NCBI GenBank assembly: GCA_027450125.1 | Contig: DAIDKG010000117.1 | Location: forward strand, 1 to 9,779 | Reading direction: 5' to 3' | Source: Bordetella sp. | Lineage (GTDB): Bacteria; Pseudomonadota; Gammaproteobacteria; Burkholderiales; Burkholderiaceae_B | DNA length: 9,779 nucleotides | Shown: positions 1 to 6,133 of the stretch, in pieces | Layout of the letters: each line of letters begins with the position of its first letter | Numbering within the stretch: the first letter of the stretch is position 1 | The notes under the pieces: model-generated | Told to the model about the DNA's origin: nothing | Seen by the model: only the letters and a program-made list of their open reading frames with translations | Database searches by the model: none | Translations under genes and position numbers: made by a program

Positions 1-230
1 AAGGCGAAGGCGCTGTCGGCCAGGGCAAAGATGAAACCGCCGTGGCAGGTGCGATGGCCGTTGAGCATATCGCCGCGCACCGTCATCGTCAGCCTGGCAT
101 AGCCCGGCGCGACTTCGACCACGCGCATGCCCAGACCCTGCGTGGCCGGGTCCTTGGCGTACATGCCCTCGGCCACGGCCTGCGCCAGGGCTTGCGGATC
201 GGTGGGAACATTCATGACTGCGCTGTCCAT
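1..230 (-). CDS. paaI: PaaI hotdog-fold thioesterase, 5' part only (runs off the window)
   Basis: Seventy-six codons of an acyl-CoA thioesterase of the PaaI family, cut by the window start. PaaI hydrolyses phenylacetyl-CoA and hydroxylated or dead-end CoA intermediates of the phenylacetate pathway, which frees trapped CoA in the cytoplasm. The visible part carries the family signature: MLNGHRTCHGG at residues 55-65, then FIFALADSAFA at 66-76, with the HGG and the Asp72 of the hotdog helix region where known PaaI proteins have them. The ATG at 230 overlaps the paaG stop as TGATG, which suggests translational coupling. A second in-frame ATG lies at 215 and is a possible alternative start. The missing half would hold the rest of the hotdog sheet. 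Identity is firm from the signature and the paaG neighbour. Confidence 0.93.
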   Translation of the reverse strand, partial: MDSAVMNVPTDPQALAQAVAEGMYAKDPATQGLGMRVVEVAPGYARLTMTVRGDMLNGHRTCHGGFIFALADSAFA

Positions 231-1012
231 CACTCTCCCCTGAAACGCGGCGTGCGTTTTTCCAGGAAAGCCGCCACGCCTTCGGCGTAGTCGCGGCTCC
301 TGCCCATTTCGCGCATCAGGTCGCGCTCCAGGTCGAGCTGGGTCGACAGATCGTTGCCCAGGCTGGCCGCCAGGGCGCGCTTGGTGGCGGCCAGCCCTTT
401 GGTGGGCGCCTGCGCGAAATGCAGCGCAAGCCTGTCGAGTTCGGCGTCGAACTGATCGTCGGGCAAGCATTGCCAGATCAGGCCCCAGTCCTGCGCCTGG
501 CGCGCGGACAGCTTGTCACCCAGCAGGGCCAGGCCCAGCGCGCGCGCGCGGCCCACTAAGCGCGGCAACGCATAGGTGCCGCCGGTATCGGGAATCAGCC
601 CCAGCTTGGAGAAGGACTCGATGAAACTGGCCGACTCCTTGGCAATGACGATGTCGCCGGCGAAAGCCAGGTTGGCCCCGGCGCCCGCGGCCACGCCGTT
701 AACGCCCACGACCACCGGCATGGGCAGCGCGTGCAGGCGCCTGACCAGCGGGTTGTAGTAGGTGCCGACAGTCTCGCCCAGATCGATGGGTTCGTTCGAA
801 GGCTTGCGCTCGCTCAGGTCCTGCCCGGCGCAGAAGCCGCGGCCCGCACCGGTGATGACCAGCACGCGGGCGCCTTCGGTTTCCACGCGCGTCATGGCAT
901 CGGCCACCTCGCCGTGCATGGCGGCGGTAAAGCTGTTGAGCTTGTCGGGCCGGTTGAAAGTCAGCCGCGCGATGCCGTCGCTCAGGTCGAAAAGAATGTT
1001 CTGATACGCCAT
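230..1012 (-). CDS. paaG: PaaG, 1,2-epoxyphenylacetyl-CoA isomerase (crotonase family)
   Basis: A 260-residue crotonase-fold enzyme, the usual PaaG length. It isomerises ring 1,2-epoxyphenylacetyl-CoA to the seven-membered oxepin-CoA and also acts as a delta3-delta2 enoyl-CoA isomerase later in the pathway. Seen in the sequence: FNRPDKLNSF at 19-28, the CoA/oxyanion-hole segment ITGAGRGFCAGQDL at 53-66, the second oxyanion segment GVAAGAGANLAFAGD at 106-120, and FSKLGLIPDTGG at 134-145, whose Asp142 is the likely general acid/base. The C-terminal QLDLERD and RSRDYAEGVAAFL blocks are typical of PaaG rather than of generic enoyl-CoA hydratases. The ATG at 1012 was chosen because the conserved N-terminus (MAYQNILFDL) begins there. 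The frame stays open to 1090, but the extension overlaps the end of paaN and resembles nothing. The gene starts 7 bases after the paaN stop and ends in the paaI start. Confidence 0.95.
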   Translation of the reverse strand: MAYQNILFDLSDGIARLTFNRPDKLNSFTAAMHGEVADAMTRVETEGARVLVITGAGRGFCAGQDLSERKPSNEPIDLGETVGTYYNPLVRRLHALPMPVVVGVNGVAAGAGANLAFAGDIVIAKESASFIESFSKLGLIPDTGGTYALPRLVGRARALGLALLGDKLSARQAQDWGLIWQCLPDDQFDAELDRLALHFAQAPTKGLAATKRALAASLGNDLSTQLDLERDLMREMGRSRDYAEGVAAFLEKRTPRFRGE

Positions 1013-1019
1013 GGCCCAC

Positions 1020-2684
1020 TCACACGTGCCAGCGCGTCTGAACGACGCGAAAGCGGTTGGACACGAAAGCCGAGTCCGACAACGCCGCATTGGCGGCGGG
1101 GTTGGCGCCGGTGCCGTGGAAATCGCTGAAGGCCGCGGTCTGGTTGACGAAGACGGCGCCGGTGAGGTTGAGCGAGAGAGCCACGCCGGATTCCTCGGCG
1201 GCCTCCCGCGCCGCGTCGGCGACCTTCGGGTCGGTGCTGTAGACAGACAGGCTCAGCGCGCCGTGTTCCTGCACGCTGCGCCGCGTCAGTTCGATGCTTT
1301 GCGCGGTGGAATCAGTGGCCACCACGAAGGCGATGGGACCGAACCACTCCTGCGACAGCGCCGCGTTGCCCGCCTCGGCGCGCAGCAGCAGCGGCGTACG
1401 CACGCGGGCCTGCGGAAACTGCGGGTGTTCCAGTGTGCGGCTTTCTGCCACGACAGGCAGTCCCAGTGCGCGCGCCTTGTCGATGCGGGCCACCGTAGCC
1501 TCGTTCTGGATGGCGCCGAGAAACTCCACGGCCTTGGCCGGATCGGCCGTCAGCTTTTCCAGGGCCGTCCCGAGCGCGGCGGCCACGTCCTCGAAACTCA
1601 TCGCGCCCTCTGCCGTGCGGATGCCGCCTCGCGGCACGTAGATGTTCTGCGGCGCGGTGCACATCTGGCCCGAATACAAGGCCAGCGAAAATGCCAGGTT
1701 GCGCGCCACGGCCTTGAAGTCCTCGGCCGAATCGATGATGACCTGGTTGACGCCGGCCTTTTCCGTGTAGACCAGGGCCTGGCGCGCATGCGTCTCGAGC
1801 CAGTCGCCGTTCTGCGTGCTGCCGGTGAAGTCGATGATCTTGACCTCGGGACGCAGGGCCAGGTCCTGCGCGGTGTCGTCGCCCGCCTCATGAGCGGCCA
1901 GCTGCACCACGTCGGGATCGAAGCCGGCCTCGGCCAGCACCTCGCGCGCAATTTTCACCGTGAGGGCCAGGGGCAGAATGGCGGCCGGATGCGGCTTGAC
2001 GATCACCGTGTTGCCCGTGGCCAGGCTGGCGAAAAGCCCCGGATAGCCGTTCCAGGTTGGAAACGTGCAGCAGCCGATCACCAGCGCCACGCCACGCGGG
2101 GTGATGGTGAACTGCTTTTCCATGCGGATGGGCTCGTTCTTGCCCTGCGGCTTTTCCCACAAGGCCCGCGCCGGGATGCGCGCCATCTCCTGCCAGGCAT
2201 AAGCCACAGCCTCCAGACCGCGGTCCTGCGCATGCGGGCCGCCGGCCTGGAAGGCCATGACGAAAGCCTGGCCGGTGGTGTGCTGGATGGCATTGGCGAT
2301 CTCGAAAGTGCGCTTGTTGATCCGATGCAGGATTTCCAGCGACACGCCTACCCAGGTCCGCGGGCCGGCCTTGCGCCACTGCGCCAGAGCCCTGGCCGCA
2401 GCCCCGATCAGGGCGTCAGGCTTGACGCGCGGATAAGTGATGCCCAGCGCGAAGCCGAAAGGCGACATCTCGCCGCCCACACTACCTTCGGCCAGCGGCA
2501 GCTCGATGGGGAAAGGCTTGCCGCGCAGCGCCTCGAAGGCCGCCCCGCCCGCCTCGGCGGCGCCTTCGCCGTAGTTGCGCGGGCTGGGCGATTCGGGGTG
2601 CGGGCTCCAGTAGCCGCGCTCGGCGGCGACACGCTGGGCCTGTTCCAGCACGGCCTGATGGCGTTCAAAGAAATCGATGGACAC
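1020..2684 (-). CDS. paaN: PaaN, stand-alone aldehyde dehydrogenase of phenylacetate degradation
   Basis: A 554-residue aldehyde dehydrogenase of the short PaaN type. It should oxidise the reactive semialdehyde formed after oxepin-CoA ring opening (3-oxo-5,6-dehydrosuberyl-CoA semialdehyde) to the acid, using NAD(P). Visible landmarks are VIVKPHP at 227-233 (cofactor-binding Lys230), FTGST at 286-290, the general base Glu308 in VYTEKAG, and the nucleophile Cys342 in SGQMCTAPQN. The Glu-Cys spacing of 34 residues matches that of classical ALDHs. There is no C-terminal MaoC-like hydratase domain, unlike E. coli PaaZ (about 680 residues), so ring-opening hydrolysis must be supplied by another protein. 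The start is GTG at 2684, preceded by a good GGAGAG ribosome site. It follows the paaE terminator and palindrome and is the first gene of the paaN-paaG-paaI run. Confidence 0.92.
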   Translation of the reverse strand: MSIDFFERHQAVLEQAQRVAAERGYWSPHPESPSPRNYGEGAAEAGGAAFEALRGKPFPIELPLAEGSVGGEMSPFGFALGITYPRVKPDALIGAAARALAQWRKAGPRTWVGVSLEILHRINKRTFEIANAIQHTTGQAFVMAFQAGGPHAQDRGLEAVAYAWQEMARIPARALWEKPQGKNEPIRMEKQFTITPRGVALVIGCCTFPTWNGYPGLFASLATGNTVIVKPHPAAILPLALTVKIAREVLAEAGFDPDVVQLAAHEAGDDTAQDLALRPEVKIIDFTGSTQNGDWLETHARQALVYTEKAGVNQVIIDSAEDFKAVARNLAFSLALYSGQMCTAPQNIYVPRGGIRTAEGAMSFEDVAAALGTALEKLTADPAKAVEFLGAIQNEATVARIDKARALGLPVVAESRTLEHPQFPQARVRTPLLLRAEAGNAALSQEWFGPIAFVVATDSTAQSIELTRRSVQEHGALSLSVYSTDPKVADAAREAAEESGVALSLNLTGAVFVNQTAAFSDFHGTGANPAANAALSDSAFVSNRFRVVQTRWHV

Positions 2685-2703
2685 TTGGTCTCTCCGCGGT
2701 GGG

Positions 2704-2722
2704 TTCGATGAATCGAATTATC
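2704..2722 (-). promoter_or_regulatory. Candidate -10 element with overlapping palindromic operator before paaN
   Basis: On the minus strand a GATAAT hexamer (2722-2717, five of six matches to TATAAT) runs directly into the perfect inverted repeat TTCGAT-TC-ATCGAA (2717-2704). The palindrome would lie over the transcription start, a usual place for a repressor site, about 20 bases upstream of the paaN GTG. I found no convincing -35 hexamer at 16-18 bases spacing; that position falls in the terminator stem. The promoter role is therefore inferred, while the dyad symmetry is directly visible. Which regulator binds, if any, cannot be read from the sequence. Confidence 0.4.
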
Positions 2723-2728
2723 GGTCTG

Positions 2729-2760
2729 AAATAAATAAAAGCCCGGACATAGGTCCGGGC
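2729..2760 (-). terminator. Intrinsic (rho-independent) terminator after paaE
   Basis: A perfect 8-bp GC-rich stem, GCCCGGAC (2741-2748) with GTCCGGGC (2753-2760) and a 4-base loop, is followed on the minus strand by the T-rich run TTTTATTTATTT (2740-2729). It begins 11 bases past the paaE stop codon and is oriented to stop transcription coming from paaE. A second, 12-base palindrome (GGCGCATGCGCC, 2758-2769) overlaps the stem foot and could form an alternative pairing. Confidence 0.9.
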
Positions 2761-2771
2761 GCATGCGCCGC

Positions 2772-3857
2772 TCAGGTTTCCTGGTCGAAATCCAGCACCA
2801 GCTTGTCGCTGACCGGAAAGCTCTGGCAGCTGAGCACGAAGCCTCGCGCCACTTCGTAGTCTTCCAGCGCGAAGTTGGCGTCCATGTCCACCTCACCCTG
2901 GACGACCTTGCAGCGGCAGGTGGAACACACGCCACCCTTGCAGGAGTACGGCAGGTCGATGCCCTGCGCCAGCGCCGAGTCGAGCACGCTGTCGCGGTTC
3001 TTGTCGATGAAGAAGCTGCGGCTGTGGCCGTCCTTGACGACCGTGACTTCACACTGACCCTTGCCCGGCGCGGCGGCGGCATCGCGGCCAGTGCGCAGCG
3101 AGCGCGGCCCCTTGGGCGCGCCGAAAAGCTCGAACTTGATGCGATCGCCGGGCATGCCCAGCGCCTGCAGGCGCTGGTTGACGCTTTCGATCATGTCGTG
3201 GGGACCGCAGATGAAAGCGTAGTCGATGGATTCGATCGGCATCCAGGTTTGCGTCAGTTGGGCCACCTTGTCGCCATCGAGGCGCCCGTTCAGGAGGTCG
3301 ATATCCTGCGCCTCGCGGCTCATGATGTACACCAGCGAGAATCGCGCCATATAGCGGTTCTTGATGTCCTCGATCTCTTCGCGAAACAGCACCGAGGACG
3401 ACGCTCGGTTGCCGAAGAACAGTGTGAAGCGGCTGTTCGGCTCGGTGGATAGCGCCGTTTTCACCAGCGACAGCACCGGCGTGATGCCGCTGCCCACCAC
3501 GAAGGCGGCATAATGGCGCGACAGCCCCGGGTCGAAGTCGATGGTGAAGCTGCCCGCCGGCGGCATCACGTCCAGGGTCTGCCCCGGCTGCAGCTCGTGG
3601 TTGGCCCAGGTCGAGAACACGCCCTCGTCGATCTTCTTGATGGCGACCCGCAGCCGGCCCTCGTCGGGCGCCGAGCAGATCGAATACGAACGCCGCACCT
3701 CTTCGCCGTCCAGGCGGGTGCGCAGCGTCAGGTACTGCCCGGGCCGAAAGGCGAACTCGGACGCCAGCGCGTCGGGCAGCTCGAAGGTAACCACCACCGC
3801 ATCGCGCGTATTGCGCTCGACGCCGGCGACTTTCAGCTTATGGAAGGAACTGCTCAT
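2772..3857 (-). CDS. paaE: PaaE, reductase subunit of phenylacetyl-CoA 1,2-epoxidase
   Basis: A 361-residue flavin/iron-sulfur reductase that passes electrons from NADPH through FAD and a [2Fe-2S] cluster to the diiron oxygenase core (PaaABC). Domain order is as in the family. An FAD-binding ferredoxin-reductase barrel has RRSYS at 55-59. A nucleotide-binding domain follows with GSGITP at 122-127 and CGP at 217-219. A C-terminal plant-type ferredoxin domain (about 268-355) has the ligand set Cys306-X4-Cys311-X2-Cys314 and Cys344. All key residues are present. The ATG at 3857 was chosen because the family N-terminus (MSSSFHKLKV) begins there with GGAG seven bases upstream; a TTG five codons further up is less likely. 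It starts 15 bases after the paaD stop and is followed by a strong terminator. Confidence 0.95.
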   Translation of the reverse strand: MSSSFHKLKVAGVERNTRDAVVVTFELPDALASEFAFRPGQYLTLRTRLDGEEVRRSYSICSAPDEGRLRVAIKKIDEGVFSTWANHELQPGQTLDVMPPAGSFTIDFDPGLSRHYAAFVVGSGITPVLSLVKTALSTEPNSRFTLFFGNRASSSVLFREEIEDIKNRYMARFSLVYIMSREAQDIDLLNGRLDGDKVAQLTQTWMPIESIDYAFICGPHDMIESVNQRLQALGMPGDRIKFELFGAPKGPRSLRTGRDAAAAPGKGQCEVTVVKDGHSRSFFIDKNRDSVLDSALAQGIDLPYSCKGGVCSTCRCKVVQGEVDMDANFALEDYEVARGFVLSCQSFPVSDKLVLDFDQET

Positions 3858-3872
3858 CGCGCCGCTCCGCAA

Positions 3873-4376
3873 TCAATGGGTCTTGAAATAATCGAAAGGC
3901 TCGCGGCAGGCGCCGCAGCGGTAAAGGGCCTTGCAGGATGTCGAGCCGAAACCGCTCACCAGGCGCGTATCGCGCGAGCCGCACAGCGGACACGCCACGG
4001 CAGGCACGTCGGCGCGGCGCAGGATGCCGGAGACATCGACGGCCCGTTCGGCCGGCGGCGCGATGCCGTAGTCGGCCAGCGCGCGGCGGCCGCGCTCGCT
4101 CATCCAGTCGGTAGTCCAGGCGGGCGCAAGGCGGGTCTGCACGCGCGTGCTGCCCACGCCATGCTCGCGCAGGACGCTCTCGATGTCCTGCGCGATTTCG
4201 CGCATGGCCGGACAGCCCGAATACGTGGGCGTGATGGTGACCACGCAAGTCTGGCCTTCCCACTGCACGTCGCGCACCACGCCCAGGTCCAGCACCGACA
4301 GCACCGGGATCTCGGGGTCGGGCACGGCCTGAAGCCACTGCATGACCTGTTCGGACGAAACGGCCTCGGCACTCAC
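3873..4376 (-). CDS. paaD: PaaD, Fe-S/assembly protein of phenylacetyl-CoA epoxidase
   Basis: A 167-residue protein, close to the usual 165, of the MIP18/DUF59 family with a C-terminal zinc-ribbon-like Cys cluster. PaaD is needed for a functional epoxidase in vivo and is thought to help metal-centre assembly, although it is not part of the purified PaaABCE core. The N-terminal domain shows DPEIPVLSVLDLG at 20-32 and TPTYSGCPA at 49-57, with the conserved Cys55. PAWTTDWM follows at 85-92. The cysteine module is Cys129-X2-Cys132, Cys148, Cys154-X2-Cys157, ending in the family-typical REPFDYFK. The best start is the GTG at 4376, which overlaps the paaC stop as GTGA. An ATG 11 codons in would remove conserved N-terminal sequence. 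The open frame extends far upstream to 4982, but that part is a shadow of paaC. Confidence 0.94.
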   Translation of the reverse strand: MSAEAVSSEQVMQWLQAVPDPEIPVLSVLDLGVVRDVQWEGQTCVVTITPTYSGCPAMREIAQDIESVLREHGVGSTRVQTRLAPAWTTDWMSERGRRALADYGIAPPAERAVDVSGILRRADVPAVACPLCGSRDTRLVSGFGSTSCKALYRCGACREPFDYFKTH

Positions 4377-5137
4377 CACACGGCTCCGGGATAAGCGCGC
4401 TGAAGATGCTGCATTTCGGCCAGCACGTAGCCCAGCTCTTCGGTGTGGCGTCCCTGACGGCCGCCGCGCAGCAGCGCGTGGCTGGCCTGAGCCTCGTCGG
4501 GCACGGCAAGCGTGGCCTCCTGCAGCACGTCGCGCACATGCGACAGCCACGGCCCGCGCAGGCTGGCCAGCTCGCAGCCCAGGCCGCGCGCGGCGACATC
4601 GCGGTCGATGTCGTCGTCGATGAAGAGCTCGCCGGTGTAGCGCCACAGTTCGTCCACCGCCGCCTGCATGCGCGCATGGCTTTCGTCCGTGCCGTCCCCC
4701 AGGCGCACCACTAGGTCGCTGGAGCGGCGCACGTGGTAAGTGACCTCCTTGATGCCCTTGGCCGCGACAGCGGCCACGCGTTCGTCCGCGGATTTGGCCA
4801 AGCCCTGCAGCAGGTAGTAGTGCCAGACGTCGTAGCAAAACTGGCGCGTCATGGTCTGGGCATAGTCGCCGTTGGGACGCTCGACCAGCAGCGGATTGAG
4901 GAACTGGGGTGCGTCGCGATGATAGGCCAGCGCGTCTTCGTCGCGTCCGGCCGCCTCGACTTCGCCGGCCAGCGTCAGCCACATGCGCGCCTGCCCCAGC
5001 AGGTCGAGCGCAGTATTGGCCAGAGCCATGTCTTCTTCGAGGACGGGGCCGTGGCCGATGAGCGCGCCCAGGCGCTGCGCCAGGATGAGATCGCCGTCGC
5101 CCAGGCGCAGCAGGTATTGGAATAGTGTCTTGTCCAT
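4373..5137 (-). CDS. paaC: PaaC, structural subunit of phenylacetyl-CoA 1,2-epoxidase
   Basis: A 254-residue ferritin-like helical protein. PaaC pairs with the catalytic PaaA to form the PaaAC heterodimer of the ring 1,2-phenylacetyl-CoA epoxidase; it keeps the diiron-oxygenase fold but serves as the structural, non-catalytic partner. Family blocks in order are LRLGDGDLILAQRLG (10-24), ALANTALDLLGQAR (38-51), LLVERPNGDYAQT (83-95), KGIKEVTYHVR (127-137) and HTEELGYVLAEMQHLQR (231-247). The ATG at 5137 gives the normal N-terminus; the frame stays open upstream into paaB but that stretch is not protein-like. The ribosome site is a weak G-run, so coupling to paaB, 19 bases upstream, is plausible. 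Its partner gene paaA is absent from the window. Confidence 0.95.
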   Translation of the reverse strand: MDKTLFQYLLRLGDGDLILAQRLGALIGHGPVLEEDMALANTALDLLGQARMWLTLAGEVEAAGRDEDALAYHRDAPQFLNPLLVERPNGDYAQTMTRQFCYDVWHYYLLQGLAKSADERVAAVAAKGIKEVTYHVRRSSDLVVRLGDGTDESHARMQAAVDELWRYTGELFIDDDIDRDVAARGLGCELASLRGPWLSHVRDVLQEATLAVPDEAQASHALLRGGRQGRHTEELGYVLAEMQHLQRAYPGAVW

Positions 5138-5156
5138 GGTCTGCGGCCCCCGGTTT

Positions 5157-5438
5157 TTACATGTGGATTTCGTCGGGCATGGGGAAGAAGGTCGGGTGCC
5201 GGTAGACTTTGTCGTTGGCCGGCTCGAACAGCGGCTCTTTGTCGGAGGGGCTGCTGGCGACAATGTCCGAGGCGCGCACGACCCAGATGCTCAGGCCTTC
5301 GTTACGGCGGGTGTAAACGTCGCGGGCGTTGTTGATGGCCATTTCGGCATCGGGCGCGTGCAGGCTGCCCACGTGCTTATGGGCCAGGCCGTGCTGGCTG
5401 CGGATGAAAACTTCCCAGAGGGGCCACTCTTTGCTCAT
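5157..5438 (-). CDS. paaB: PaaB, bridging subunit of phenylacetyl-CoA 1,2-epoxidase
   Basis: A 93-residue PaaB (the family is about 95). PaaB bridges PaaAC dimers in the epoxidase complex. The sequence matches the family along its whole length: EWPLWEVFIRSQHGLAHKHVG (4-24), INNARDVYTRRNEG (35-48), IWVVRASDI (51-59) and YRHPTFFPMPDEI (79-91). The ATG at 5438 has a good GAGGAA ribosome site (5450-5445). Upstream in-frame codons reach 5981 but encode nothing recognisable and cross the inverted repeat. PaaB is normally encoded second, directly behind paaA. Here no PaaA C-terminus is found upstream in any frame, which leaves paaB as the first epoxidase gene of the run. Confidence 0.95.
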   Translation of the reverse strand: MSKEWPLWEVFIRSQHGLAHKHVGSLHAPDAEMAINNARDVYTRRNEGLSIWVVRASDIVASSPSDKEPLFEPANDKVYRHPTFFPMPDEIHM

Positions 5439-5520
5439 GATCTGTTCCTCTTGAATCCTGTCTCTGTGCTTTCTTGCGAACCATCGGTTGTTGATATCCG
5501 ACGATTTTTGAGTTCTTAAG
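5439..5520. other. Short leader region upstream of paaB without paaA
   Basis: Eighty-two bases between the paaB start and the inverted-repeat element. All three minus-strand frames were translated by eye and none resembles the end of PaaA. The segment holds the paaB ribosome site. It also has a weak dyad (TCGG at 5484-5487 with CCGA at 5498-5501) and an 8-base palindrome TCTTAAGA (5514-5521) at the edge of the repeat. No promoter hexamers stand out. If the paa genes are transcribed from here, the promoter must lie in this stretch or inside or beyond the repeat. Confidence 0.5.
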
Positions 5521-5760
5521 ACGCCGAGGCTGCCCTGCGCAATTCCGATGCTCGCCGCTTTCGCGGCTGCGTCGGCCGCCCCGTGCTTCGGATTGCTCCG
5601 GGGGCCTCGGCCATCAGCCGCCTGATACTGCGGTTTTAACGGCCCATCATGCGCTGATGCTGAGAGCCGTCGGTAGGGGCAAGGGAGTCCGAAGCGCGGA
5701 GCGGCCATCCGCAGCCCGCCGGGCGAGCATCGGAACTCCCGCAGTCCTGCCGGCGGCGGC
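5521..5760. repeat. Large imperfect inverted repeat, gene-free (about 240 bases)
   Basis: Two arms of about 72 bases (5521-5592 and 5688-5760) are imperfect reverse complements around a 95-base centre. The best stretches are TTCCGATGCTCGCC (5543-5556) against GGCGAGCATCGGAA (5722-5735), a perfect 14-mer, and 5574-5592 against 5688-5706, 17 of 19 paired. The flanks also match loosely (AAGACGCCG at 5518-5526 against CGGCGGCTT at 5754-5762). The centre has two small hairpins: ATCAG-CCGC-CTGAT, and CATCA-TGCGC-TGATG around 5645-5659. No open frame in it looks like a protein. It could be a non-autonomous repeat of MITE or REP type, or a structured transcript; a second genomic copy would decide. 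No target-site duplication is evident. Confidence 0.75.
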
Positions 5761-5782
5761 TTGAGAAAACCAGCGATTCGGG

Positions 5783-5799
5783 GAAATTCAGTGAATTTC
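5783..5799. repeat. Hairpin over the stop codon of the small membrane-protein gene
   Basis: GAAATTC (5783-5789) and GAATTTC (5793-5799) form a perfect 7-bp stem with a 3-base loop. The TGA of the minus-strand gene overlaps the stem and loop (5790-5788). There is no T-run after it on the minus strand, so it is not a typical terminator. It may shield the mRNA 3' end or be chance. Confidence 0.5.
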
Positions 5800-6057
5800 G
5801 CGCGCCTGGACGTCGATGACGTCGGTGGCAGCCTTGGCGTACGGCTGGCCGGGCGCGTTGAACGGATGCATCGGGCCGCGCCGCTGCTGCCAGTAGGCGC
5901 GCACGCCGAAAGGCTTGCCGCGCAGTCTGGCCACGACATAGAGCAGGCCGATCGCGACGGCCGTCGAGACCATGAAGACAATCGCCATGGCCGCGCCGAC
6001 GAGGGCGATCAGGGCGAAGCAGATGTTGCGCAGCAGGCGAGGGAGAAAGTCGTTCAT
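5788..6057 (-). CDS. Small membrane protein of unknown function
   Basis: An 89-residue protein that I do not recognise. Residues 12-45 form one continuous hydrophobic stretch of 34 residues, long enough for a tight two-helix hairpin or one long helix. It is followed by a basic, aromatic segment (RLRGKPFGVRAYWQQRR, 44-60) and a polar tail rich in Pro, Ala and Asp. There is no lipobox or cleavable signal evident, and no catalytic motif. The ATG at 6057 was chosen because the protein-like sequence begins there, with GGAT a few bases upstream; the frame stays open to 6174 but would overlap apbC. It is transcribed divergently from apbC across a 76-base gap. That it is a real gene is supported by the sharp hydrophobic/basic pattern; its function is unknown. 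Confidence 0.7.
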   Translation of the reverse strand: MNDFLPRLLRNICFALIALVGAAMAIVFMVSTAVAIGLLYVVARLRGKPFGVRAYWQQRRGPMHPFNAPGQPYAKAATDVIDVQAREIH

Positions 6058-6133
6058 GGTGATATCCGCTATTCTTGCGGGATAAGCAGTGGGCGCAACG
6101 GTACGACGCCCTCCCAAGCCGATCCAGACATCA
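6058..6133. promoter_or_regulatory. Divergent intergenic region between the membrane-protein gene and apbC
   Basis: Seventy-six bases that must hold both outward promoters if neither gene is read from elsewhere. An imperfect dyad, ATCCGC (6064-6069) with GCGGGAT (6077-6083, one bulge), is the only structure I see. No clear -35/-10 pair could be assigned on either strand. Confidence 0.3.

Noticed and set aside
1011..2711. Long plus-strand open frame of 566 codons opposite paaN
   Set aside because: It is an antisense shadow of GC-rich coding DNA. The product is a low-complexity mix of Arg, Gly, His and Leu with no recognisable domain, while the opposite strand encodes a full aldehyde dehydrogenase with its catalytic residues.
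3513..4394. Plus-strand open frame of 293 codons opposite paaE and paaD
   Set aside because: It spans two genuine genes on the other strand, has no protein-like motifs and arises from codon-position GC bias.
5613..5640. Plus-strand terminator (CCGC-loop-GCGG followed by TTTT)
   Set aside because: The stem is only 4 bp, and no plus-strand gene ends upstream of it.
5439..5981. Possible long N-terminal extension of PaaB, or a PaaA remnant
   Set aside because: The extension crosses the inverted repeat, is rich in Ser, Arg and Pro without pattern, and shows none of the PaaA helices or diiron ligands. PaaB has its own ribosome site and a normal start at 5438.
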